Origin: CAYUJH01 sp964394585 | GTDB lineage: Bacteria > Bacteroidota > Bacteroidia > Cytophagales > Flammeovirgaceae | DNA: 26,123 bases | Assembly (NCBI GenBank): GCA_964394585.1 | Contig: CAYMYI010000054.1 | Location: 1 to 26,123 of the forward strand | Reading direction: 5' to 3' | Shown here: positions 1 to 6,700 of the stretch, one piece after another | Position numbering within the stretch: the first letter of the stretch is position 1 | How the letters are laid out: each line of letters opens with the position of its first letter | Made by a program: the position numbers and the translations under genes | Notes under the pieces: generated by a model | Databases searched by the model: none | The model's input: only the letters and a program-made list of their open reading frames with translations | Told to the model about the DNA's origin: nothing

Positions 1-63
1 GACTCGAACCTGGAACCTACTGCTTAGAAGGCAGTTGCTCTATCCAGTTGAGCTACGAGACCC
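1..63 (-). tRNA. tRNA-Arg (TCT), 3' end cut by window edge
   Basis: On the minus strand the acceptor 5' strand GGGTCTC, the D-arm, and an anticodon stem ACTGC/GCAGT enclosing the loop CTTCTAA can be read. The anticodon is TCT, giving arginine. The T-arm runs off the window at base 1, so roughly the last dozen bases are missing. It is the last visible member of a three-tRNA cluster. Confidence 0.92.
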
Positions 64-87
64 GGCTTCTCAATATCATAAAAGATG

Positions 88-162
88 TCGGGGTGGCAGG
101 ATTCGAACCTGCGACCCCCTGGTCCCAAACCAGGTGCGCTAACCGGGCTGCGCTACACCCCG
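88..162 (-). tRNA. tRNA-Pro (TGG)
   Basis: A complete minus-strand cloverleaf is visible. The acceptor stem is CGGGGTG/CACCCCG, the anticodon stem is CCTGG/CCAGG around the loop TTTGGGA (anticodon TGG), and the T-loop is GGTTCGAATCC. No CCA is encoded after the discriminator base. It lies 24 bp upstream of tRNA-Arg and 12 bp downstream of tRNA-Ser, so the three are probably one transcript. Confidence 0.96.
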
Positions 163-174
163 AATCTATTTGTG

Positions 175-259
175 CGGAGAGTGTGGGATTCGAACCCACG
201 CATCGGTTTCCCGATGACGGTTTAGCAAACCGCTCCTTTAACCACTCAGGCAACTCTCC
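175..259 (-). tRNA. tRNA-Ser (GCT)
   Basis: The minus strand shows acceptor stem GGAGAGT/ACTCTCC, anticodon loop TTGCTAA (anticodon GCT), and a long variable arm (ATCGG/CCGAT) typical of class II serine tRNAs, followed by a standard T-arm. No CCA is encoded. It is the first gene of the tRNA cluster, about 40 bp from the predicted promoter. Confidence 0.96.
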
Positions 260-303
260 TGAAGCATTGGTCAGCTAATTGGGTTGTTTTCCCAAATGCG
301 GTG

Positions 304-336
304 CAAAGATATGATATCTTATTTTTAATACGCAAA
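304..336 (-). promoter_or_regulatory. Bacteroidota-type promoter of the tRNA cluster
   Basis: Reading the minus strand, TTTG (333-336) is followed after 21 bp by TATCTTTG (304-311). This matches the known Bacteroidota -33/-7 consensus (TTTG, about 19-21 bp, TAnnTTTG). A start near 297 would leave a leader of about 38 nt before mature tRNA-Ser. The rest of 260-509 is AT-rich and shows no gene. Confidence 0.72.
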
Positions 337-446
337 TTAAATTTTACTTTTACTAAATATTGTTAAAAGAAATGATTGTAAAACCCTGATTATCAGTGTA
401 CTAAAATCATAATTTTTCTCAAAACCTCCCCAGTTTTCACTCTCCT

Positions 447-476
447 CGCCTAACTTGCAGTATCAGCCGTTAGGCG
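447..476. repeat. Inverted repeat upstream of batB
   Basis: Two perfect 8-bp arms, CGCCTAAC (447-454) and GTTAGGCG (469-476), enclose a 14-nt loop in otherwise AT-rich DNA. The repeat ends 33 bp before the batB-like start codon and has no T-run after it, so a terminator is unlikely. It could be an operator or a leader hairpin of the bat transcript. Confidence 0.4.
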
Positions 477-509
477 GTTATTCTCCAAAAAGTCAATCGC
501 ATCATTCCT

Positions 510-1475
510 ATGCTATACACGTTTAGTACTCTTGAACTTTCCTTGATTGGGTTATTTATATGTGCGTATTTAGTTTTCCTATGGCGAACCTTCCGTATTA
601 GCCGCCGGATGCATACCCATTCAAACGCCTTTTTGTGGAAATTACTCCTCCGAAGTGCCTACTTCGCGCTTTTTATTGTAGCCCTTTTAGGACCTTCTTT
701 TGGAGAAATGAAAAAAGAAGTGCGTGCTGTCGGGAAAGATATCTACTTGTTAGTAGATTTATCGAACTCCATGGATGCTTTTGATATTCAGCCTTCACGC
801 CTTGAAAAAGTAAAATTCGAACTGAAAAAGGTGGTAACTGCCTTCAGTGCCGATCGCATTGGGCTTATCGTATTTTCTTCTGACGCATTTTTGCAATGCC
901 CCCTCACTTACGACAACAACGCCCTCATGTTGTTTATCGAAACGCTCAATACCAACTTGGTGTCGAATTCGGGTACCGATTTCGCCCCGGCACTGCGCAT
1001 GGCGCTCATGAAACATACGGAACAAAACGAAGCGGCTGCGCAGAAGCAACAATCGAAGATTATTTTGTTAGTAAGCGATGGGGAAGACTTTGGCGATGAA
1101 ACTGCTTCCATCGCTTCTGAAGTGAAGGAAACCGGTATCCGCCTGTTCACCTTGGGGGTGGGCACGGAAAAAGGCAGCAAAATCCCTTCGGGGTATCGCT
1201 TTAAACGCGATGAGCAAGGAAATGATGTAATCAGTACACTGAATTCCAATGCATTGCAGAAGCTCTCGGATATTACCGGTGGGCAGTACTTCGAACTAAG
1301 CGACCGCACCAACGATGTGAGTCGCATGATAGAATCGATTGAAAAACTAGAAGGAGAGTTCCGCGATGCTCGGCAGGTCGATGTTGCCGCTAATAAATAT
1401 TACTACTTCTTGTTAATCGCTATAGTCTTAATGGTAACCGATGTGTTAATCACCGTTAAAATTGTTAAACTCTGA
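510..1475 (+). CDS. batB: BatB-like VWA-domain membrane protein
   Basis: This 321-aa inner-membrane protein has two N-terminal membrane segments (about 8-26 and 46-62), a von Willebrand factor A domain (about 76-280) and a C-terminal membrane segment (about 298-316). The VWA metal site (MIDAS) is intact: D83-L-S85-N-S87, T156 and D190 in VSDGED. Size and topology match the Bat (Bacteroides aerotolerance) VWA proteins. It is called BatB rather than BatA because it sits 62 bp upstream of a batC-like gene, the usual batB position. In canonical loci MoxR, BatA, BatD and BatE genes lie nearby, but here tRNA genes are upstream and an unrelated gene follows batC. Exact cellular role is unresolved even in the family; envelope stress or oxygen tolerance is the usual proposal. 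Confidence 0.8.
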   Translation: MLYTFSTLELSLIGLFICAYLVFLWRTFRISRRMHTHSNAFLWKLLLRSAYFALFIVALLGPSFGEMKKEVRAVGKDIYLLVDLSNSMDAFDIQPSRLEKVKFELKKVVTAFSADRIGLIVFSSDAFLQCPLTYDNNALMLFIETLNTNLVSNSGTDFAPALRMALMKHTEQNEAAAQKQQSKIILLVSDGEDFGDETASIASEVKETGIRLFTLGVGTEKGSKIPSGYRFKRDEQGNDVISTLNSNALQKLSDITGGQYFELSDRTNDVSRMIESIEKLEGEFRDARQVDVAANKYYYFLLIAIVLMVTDVLITVKIVKL

Positions 1476-1537
1476 ATATTTGGGCGCAAAAAACGCCATT
1501 TTTCAGTTCCAACTGCAGAAGCATTCACCTCTGAATT

Positions 1538-2419
1538 ATGATACCTAATATGATACTTAAAATACTATTATCGATCTTAGGAAGCCTTTGGCTGGCGGTT
1601 TCTCCCATTGATGAAATCGCCAAAATCAATAAATACAAAACCGAAGCGGAAAAGGCGTTTAAAGCAGAAAATTTTGAAAAAGCAGCCGCCTTGTACAGCC
1701 TTTTAGCCGATTCGCTCAATGTGCGCGAGCCAGAAATTTTGCTCAACTTAGCCCATAGCTACTACCGAACCAACGAAGCGGAAAAAGCACAAAACCTCTA
1801 TGCGGAGGTGGGGCGAAAAGAAGATGCCCAACCATGGGTTCGTTCCGTAGCGCATCAGCAACTAGGGGTGCTCAGTGCGCAACAAAAGAAAAACGAAGAG
1901 GCACTGGAAGCGTTTAAACAAGCCTTGAAAGAAGACCCTTCTAACGAAGAAGCACGCCACAACTACGAGTTGCTCAAGCGATTGATGGAAGAAGAACAAG
2001 AAAAACAGAAAGATCAGGACAAGCAGCAACAAGACGAAAATAAAGAGGAACAAGACCAACAAGACCAGGAGCAGAACCAAGATCAGCAGAATCAAGACCA
2101 GCAAGAGCAAAACCAGCAACAGCAAGAACAAGACGAGGAACAACAAGATCAGCAGCAGCAATCGCAAGAAGGTGAGCAGGAAGAGGAAAAAGAACAAGAA
2201 CAACAACAGCAGCAACAGGAAAAAGAAGCGCAACAATCGGAAGAAGAAAAGCAGAAGCAACAACAGCAAATGCAGCAGCAGCGCATGGAAGAAATAAAGA
2301 TGTCAAAAGAAAAGGCAGAAATGATTTTGAATGCCCTGCGCAACCAAGAAATTCAGTACTACCAACAGCTACAGAAAAAGAGTAAGAAAAAGCAAGATGA
2401 TGGTAAACCCGATTGGTAG
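1538..2419 (+). CDS. batC: BatC-like TPR protein with Gln/Glu-rich tract
   Basis: This 293-aa protein starts with a hydrophobic segment (about 6-22, signal peptide or anchor). Helical TPR-type repeats follow (about 33-145, ending KQALKEDPSNEEARHNYELL). Next comes a Q/E/D/K low-complexity stretch (about 151-250). The conserved-looking BatC tail has an EKAEMILNALRNQE motif, a lysine run and a terminal PDW. TPR plus this tail is the BatC pattern; TPR domains mediate protein contacts, presumably with the VWA partner. An in-frame ATG four codons later (1550) is an alternative start. The tract uses almost only purine-rich codons, so the DNA at about 1979-2290 is strongly strand-asymmetric. A hairpin about 70 bp downstream probably ends the batBC transcript. 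Confidence 0.82.
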   Translation: MIPNMILKILLSILGSLWLAVSPIDEIAKINKYKTEAEKAFKAENFEKAAALYSLLADSLNVREPEILLNLAHSYYRTNEAEKAQNLYAEVGRKEDAQPWVRSVAHQQLGVLSAQQKKNEEALEAFKQALKEDPSNEEARHNYELLKRLMEEEQEKQKDQDKQQQDENKEEQDQQDQEQNQDQQNQDQQEQNQQQQEQDEEQQDQQQQSQEGEQEEEKEQEQQQQQQEKEAQQSEEEKQKQQQQMQQQRMEEIKMSKEKAEMILNALRNQEIQYYQQLQKKSKKKQDDGKPDW

Positions 2420-2485
2420 GAGCACACAGTGCTAAACCTCCAACGTGCTTCCTGATACGAGGTTACATTGAATGTGTAATGTGTG

Positions 2486-2517
2486 TCATAGCCCATGAGT
2501 TAATTCGTGGGCTATGA
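2486..2517. terminator. Hairpin between convergent batC and Uma2 gene
   Basis: A 10-bp perfect stem, TCATAGCCCA (2486-2495) and TGGGCTATGA (2508-2517), encloses a 12-nt loop between two convergent genes. There is no strong T-run on either side, so the terminator call rests on stem and position. Confidence 0.5.
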
Positions 2518-2570
2518 TTCTATGTTACTGATATATAGATGAATATTTGCTGATGATGCATGTTAGTGTG

Positions 2571-3182
2571 TTACAGGTCATCGCCTTCAAAAACTTCGGC
2601 TAAGTCGATTTGCAAATCGGGGAAAATGTGAGCGTTGAACAGCTCGTCTTCGGCAAAACTATTTTTTAGCTCGTATTTTCCTTGTTCGTTTAAAATGAAC
2701 TGCTGTATAACCTGTTCAGAGGGAAAGATAATCCAATATTCTTTTACGCCACACTCTTCATAGAGGGCATATTTAGTTTTCATTTCCTTTTTAGAGTTAC
2801 CCGGCGAAAGGATTTCGATAATTAGGTCTGGCGCACCGATGCAGCCACGCTCGTCGAGCTTGTTTTTATCGCAGATAACACAAATATCGGGCTGTACCAC
2901 CGTATAAACGTCTTGGTTGGCTTTGTTCGACTTCCTTTTATCTAAAAGCCGCACATCGAAGGGGGCGGAGAACGCTTTACAGGTTTTTCTTCCAAGATAG
3001 TTGTAAAAAATTCCTCCTAAGTTGAAGGAGATGTTTTGATGCTTCCTACTCGGCGCAGGCGCCATGGTGAAGATTTTACCCTTGATTAGCTCCACGCTTT
3101 GCTCGAAGCGCCAAGTAAGGTAATCGGCATAGGTATATGTACCGCTGGGGTCGAGTTGGGCAAGGTCGGTGATGTATTTCAT
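2571..3182 (-). CDS. Uma2 family endonuclease (DUF820)
   Basis: The product is 203 aa from the chosen ATG at 3182. Uma2 proteins carry a PD-(D/E)XK restriction-like fold. The family pattern is visible: a PDICVI strand, GAPDLIIEILSP with the acidic residues, then KYALYEECGVKEYWI. Biological roles are mostly unknown; many Bacteroidota and cyanobacteria hold several copies. An upstream in-frame ATG at 3218 would add 12 residues, but it lies upstream of the predicted promoter -7 element (3208-3215), so the MKYITDL start is preferred. The gene stands alone, convergent with batC. Confidence 0.85.
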   Translation of the reverse strand: MKYITDLAQLDPSGTYTYADYLTWRFEQSVELIKGKIFTMAPAPSRKHQNISFNLGGIFYNYLGRKTCKAFSAPFDVRLLDKRKSNKANQDVYTVVQPDICVICDKNKLDERGCIGAPDLIIEILSPGNSKKEMKTKYALYEECGVKEYWIIFPSEQVIQQFILNEQGKYELKNSFAEDELFNAHIFPDLQIDLAEVFEGDDL

Positions 3183-3207
3183 AGAAGCTGTGTAATAGGA
3201 TAATACA

Positions 3208-3215
3208 CAAAAGTA
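3208..3215 (-). promoter_or_regulatory. -7 promoter element of the Uma2 gene
   Basis: On the minus strand TACTTTTG fits the Bacteroidota -7 consensus TAnnTTTG exactly, and a TTG lies about 22 bp further upstream. Transcription would begin near 3201, inside the longer open frame, which argues for the internal start codon at 3182. Confidence 0.5.
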
Positions 3216-3436
3216 CAACTTTTATACGCCACATGACCAATATAACAATGCAGAAAAGTATGCGATAGGGTTAGAAAAGACATTGTGGTTCTTTTCGTTA
3301 ATAAAATTGGTTGTTGGTACACGGCTCAGGCGAAGCCTCATTTTTCTATCTATCCTTTACAGTTTAAGAGTGTTCCTTTGCAACTTTGTGAAATACCGTA
3401 CAAGTTTGTGTTGGGGGAGGGAAGGAGGTAGCTGCC

Positions 3437-3625
3437 CTATTTTCCTAAACGCTCGGCAATGCGTTGCACCTCTTCTAGCGAAAGCTCGGTAATTTCTACC
3501 ACATTTAGCCCCTTTTTAGGGCATCTCTCCGCCGTTTCGTAGCGGGTTTCTTCCATTCCTTTCTGATAGAGTTTATATAAAATGATAGATGAAAAAAGGG
3601 ACGGTGGAAACGGTTAAGGTATTGC
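3437..3625 (-). pseudogene. C-terminal remnant of an Rpn-like nuclease/transposase-type protein
   Basis: The minus strand encodes a short tail containing LYQKGMEETRYETAE, then KKGLNVVEITELS and LEEVQRIAERLGK before a TAG stop at 3437-3439. This charged 'KGMEE... kGl.. I.ElTgLs.EEVq.I' pattern is typical of the C-termini of Rpn (PD-(D/E)XK, recombination-promoting nuclease) proteins. The frame is blocked by a stop just upstream of 3625 and the nuclease core is absent, so only a relic remains. The rest of 3219-3707 shows no gene. The family call is by pattern only. Confidence 0.5.
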
Positions 3626-3707
3626 AGCCAAAAACGGTTCCAACGGGGGCTTTTTTTGCCTCTGATCGAGTTATCAACTAACATTGGAAAAAAATTGACA
3701 CTTGCTT

Positions 3708-4684
3708 ATGAAAAATCGTGTTCTGCTGTTTCTAAAAGGAGTAGCCATGGGAGCCGCCGATGTAGTCCCCGGCGTATCAGGGGGAACCATTGCCTTCATT
3801 TCCGGAATCTATGAAGAACTGCTGACTTCCATCAAATCGGTGAATTTCCATGCATTTCGATTATTGTTTCAAGGGCAGTTGGCTGCTTTTTGGCGACAGA
3901 TTAACGGCACGTTCTTACTTGTGCTGTTTGCAGGCATTGCCACCTCCATTCTATCATTGGCGCGGCTGATTCTCTATTTGCTCGAAAACTATCCGATTGT
4001 ATTATGGGCGTTCTTTTTTGGACTAATCATCGCTTCGGCGTGGCTCGTGGCAAAACAACTACAACGGTGGAACGGCGCAACCCTGCTGAGTTTAGCGGCA
4101 GGTACGGGCNNNNNNNNNNCACCTTGCAAACCCCTGCCGATACCGTACTTGCCCCTTGGTATATTTTTGTGTGTGGAGCGGTAGCCATCTGCGCGATGAT
4201 TTTACCTGGAATTTCCGGTAGCTTTATTTTACTGCTCATGGGGGCTTACCAAGCCGTCATCGGCACCATCAAACAGTTGGTCGATGCGTTGTTACATGCC
4301 GATTTTGCCACCGTTCAGCAAAGTTTGCTCACGGTGCTCACCTTTGCAGGTGGCTGTTTGGTAGGGCTTGCTGCCTTCTCACGGATTTTAACATGGTTGT
4401 TCAAACACTACCACGATTTGCTCGTAGCAGCCCTTATCGGGTTTTTAGTGGGCTCGCTCAACAAAATTTGGCCATGGAAAACCATAGCCCAATCGCTGAG
4501 CGAAAAGCATAAAATATACGAAAACGTTTCCCCATTTCACTACGAAACCACTACGGGGGAACCAGCACTTTTGGGGTTGGCTTTGGCAATGGCATTGGTA
4601 GGCTTTACCTTAGTGTACGGACTCGAATATTGGGCGAGGCGTCTGCGCTCTTCGGCAAAACAGGGGGCTTCCCTAAACGGATGA
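3708..4684 (+). CDS. DUF368 family membrane protein (undecaprenyl-phosphate translocase type), gapped
   Basis: A polytopic membrane protein of about 325 aa. The N-terminal part carries the family signature GAADVVPGVSGGTIAF; after the gap a second copy-like signature, AMILPGISGSFILLL, appears, as expected for the two-fold repeat of this family. DUF368 (PopT) proteins have been shown in other bacteria to return undecaprenyl phosphate across the cytoplasmic membrane for cell-wall synthesis; this role is inferred here. The ATG at 3708 is preferred over an in-frame TTG at 3702. A 10-N gap (4110-4119) interrupts the gene, and the two halves are in different frames as written. The true gap length must be 2 modulo 3, so this is an assembly artefact and not a frameshift mutation. 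Confidence 0.85.
4110..4119. other. Assembly gap (10 N) in the DUF368 gene
   Basis: Ten Ns separate an N-terminal half in one frame from a C-terminal half in another. Both halves are clearly the same family, so the N count does not represent the real distance. Confidence 0.95.
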
Positions 4685-4734
4685 GTTCATTTTGTATCTT
4701 TTCAAGGTTTCTAATATCTATAACAACTCATAAA

Positions 4735-5733
4735 ATGATTAATACACAAGTAAAATTAGCAGAACGCCCCACGGGTATGCCTGAACCAAGTACTTGGAGC
4801 ATTGAACAACACGAAGTTCCCGAGTTACAAGAGGGCGAATTCCTACTTCGCAACCTATATATTTCAATAGACCCTGCCATGCGCGGCTGGATTCGTGATG
4901 TGCCCTCATACCTTCCTCCGGTGGGTATTGGCGAAGTGATGCGCGCTGGCACAGTGGGGGAGGTAGTAGCTTCGAAAAATGAACAATTCCCGGTAGGGAC
5001 TTATCTAAATGGCATTGGCGGCGTGCAAGAGTACGTCATCAGCAATGGGAAAGGATTTTTTCCGGTGCAACCTATCGTACCGCTGCCAATGTACTTAAGC
5101 GTGCTGGGGATGACGGGCTTTACGGCGTATTTTGGACTTCTTCGCGTGGGTGAACCGAAAGAAGGCGATACGGTGCTTGTTTCAGGAGGGGCTGGTGCCG
5201 TAGGAAGCATTGTCGGGCAAATCGCCAAAATCAAAGGTTGCCACGTAGTAGGCATTGCCGGCGGCCCCGAAAAATGCGCATTCATGAAAGATGAACTTGG
5301 GTTCGATGCGGCAATTGATTATAAAAGTGAGAATTTAAACGAGGCAATCCGAAAAACATGTCCTAACGGGGTTGATGTGTATTTTGATAATGTAGGAGGC
5401 GAAACTCTTAACACGGCGTTGCGCTACATCAATATGAAAGCGCGCGTGGTGATTTGCGGAGCAATCTCTCAGTACAACAACGAAAAACCGGCACCCGGAC
5501 CGTCGAATTATTTGAACTTGTTGGTGAAACGCGCCCGCATGGAAGGGTTCATTGTGTTTGACTTTGCCAAAGATTACATGAGCGCCGCCCAAGAAATGGG
5601 GAAATGGTTGCAAGAAGGCAAGCTCAAAACCAAAGAACATATTGAAGAAGGCATCGAACGTTTCCCCGAGGTATTGCTGAAATTATTCACAGGAGAAAAC
5701 CAAGGAAAACTCGTGCTAAAAGTAGGCGACTAA
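4735..5733 (+). CDS. NAD(P)H-dependent medium-chain reductase (prostaglandin/alkenal reductase type)
   Basis: This 332-aa cytosolic enzyme belongs to the zinc-free MDR superfamily, the group with leukotriene B4 dehydrogenase, alkenal reductases, CurA and YfmJ. It probably reduces the C=C bond of alpha,beta-unsaturated carbonyls with NADPH. Visible motifs are YISIDPAMRGW (42-52), LGMTGFTAY (124-132) and the dinucleotide-binding loop GGAGAVG (151-157), followed by FDNVGGE. The zinc-ligand cysteines of classic alcohol dehydrogenases are absent. The open frame extends 35 codons upstream into the DUF368 gene, but homology begins at MINTQVKLAERP, so the ATG at 4735 is used. The substrate cannot be told from sequence. 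Confidence 0.88.
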   Translation: MINTQVKLAERPTGMPEPSTWSIEQHEVPELQEGEFLLRNLYISIDPAMRGWIRDVPSYLPPVGIGEVMRAGTVGEVVASKNEQFPVGTYLNGIGGVQEYVISNGKGFFPVQPIVPLPMYLSVLGMTGFTAYFGLLRVGEPKEGDTVLVSGGAGAVGSIVGQIAKIKGCHVVGIAGGPEKCAFMKDELGFDAAIDYKSENLNEAIRKTCPNGVDVYFDNVGGETLNTALRYINMKARVVICGAISQYNNEKPAPGPSNYLNLLVKRARMEGFIVFDFAKDYMSAAQEMGKWLQEGKLKTKEHIEEGIERFPEVLLKLFTGENQGKLVLKVGD

Positions 5734-5789
5734 AACGCCGTATAAGGTTACGTGGAACTTTAATTTTTTAACTGATAATGCTGTAAATC

Positions 5790-6587
5790 ATGAAAAAATG
5801 GGTCATTACCGCTGTGCTTTCTGCCATCATGTTGTTAGGGTGCACCACAGTCCCCGTTACCGGCAGGAAACAACTCACATTGATTCCTGGCTCAACGCTG
5901 CTTTCCTTGAGCTACGATAATTATTCTCAGTTTTTGAATGAGAATAAGCTTTCTACCAATCAAGCCCAAACCCGTATGGTGAAAAATGCGGGAGCGCGAA
6001 TCCAACGAGCTGTAGAAGCCTACATGGCGCAAAACGGTTTGTCTGACCGCCTAGAAGGCTTCAATTGGGAATTTAATTTAGTAGACGACCCTACCGTAAA
6101 TGCGTGGTGTATGCCCGGCGGGAAAGTGGTGGTGTACACGGGTATTTTAGACATCGCCCAAGATGAAACCGGGCTTGCCGTGGTAATGGGGCACGAAATT
6201 GCCCATGCCATTGCCGACCACGGCAACGAACGTATGACGCAAGGTCTGCTCGCCCAAGCCGGGCAGGTTGCTCTTTCGGTGTATATGCAAGATAAACCCG
6301 CCGAAACGCAAGCCATGCTTTTTGCAGCGTATGGCGTTGGCTCTCAGGTAGGAGTGTTACTTCCTTTCAGCCGTTTGCATGAAAGCGAAGCCGATAAACT
6401 AGGGCTGATTTTCATGGCGATGGCAGGCTATGACCCGAACGAAGCTCCTCGCTTTTGGGAGCGTATGGCATCGGTAGGGGGGGCACGCCCGCCAGAGTTT
6501 TTGTCCACGCACCCTTCGCCCGAAACGCGCATTGCCAAGCTGAAAGAGTACATCCCCGAAGCAATGAAGTACTACAAGAAGCCATAA
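5790..6587 (+). CDS. M48 family zinc metalloprotease, lipoprotein
   Basis: This 265-aa protein begins with a lipoprotein signal peptide ending in the lipobox LLGC, with Cys18 as the lipidated residue, so it is an envelope lipoprotein. The peptidase domain has HEIAH (135-139) for zinc and catalysis. The second motif ESEAD (198-202) supplies the third ligand E198, followed by the M48 pattern KLGLIFMAMAGYDP. A C-terminal STHPSPETRIAKL completes the family signature. It resembles periplasmic quality-control proteases of the BepA/LoiP kind, which degrade misfolded outer-membrane proteins (role inferred). It starts 56 bp after the reductase gene, ends at a T-rich hairpin, and is convergent with a gene whose C-terminus looks like a degenerate M48 domain. 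Confidence 0.92.
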   Translation: MKKWVITAVLSAIMLLGCTTVPVTGRKQLTLIPGSTLLSLSYDNYSQFLNENKLSTNQAQTRMVKNAGARIQRAVEAYMAQNGLSDRLEGFNWEFNLVDDPTVNAWCMPGGKVVVYTGILDIAQDETGLAVVMGHEIAHAIADHGNERMTQGLLAQAGQVALSVYMQDKPAETQAMLFAAYGVGSQVGVLLPFSRLHESEADKLGLIFMAMAGYDPNEAPRFWERMASVGGARPPEFLSTHPSPETRIAKLKEYIPEAMKYYKKP

Positions 6588-6611
6588 AGAAAGAAGACGA
6601 TTTGCTTTCAG

Positions 6612-6670
6612 AGGCTGCCTCGAAGTTGCTCAACAAGTGTGGGTTTCTTTTGGGGCAGCTTTATTTTTTT
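6612..6670 (+). terminator. Rho-independent terminator of the M48 gene
   Basis: AGGCTGCCTC (6612-6621) pairs with GGGGCAGCTT (6652-6661), with two G-T wobbles, across a 30-nt loop and is followed by a T-rich run. A second small hairpin, TTGAAGA/TCTTCAA, lies at about 6669-6686 between the convergent genes. Confidence 0.55.
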
Positions 6671-6700
6671 GAAGAGGATTCTTCAACGAAAAAAAGCTGG

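Noticed and set aside
48..278. Open frames on both strands across the tRNA genes
   Set aside because: They lie on well-formed cloverleaf tRNAs; the apparent protein motifs come from T-arm sequence.
1862..2343. Long antisense open frames rich in Leu, Ser or Val opposite batC
   Set aside because: They are by-products of the stop-poor CAA/GAA repeat tract and have no coding signature of their own.
4630..4734. N-terminal 35-residue extension of the reductase
   Set aside because: It overlaps the DUF368 3' end and has no family similarity; the ATG at 4735 fits better.
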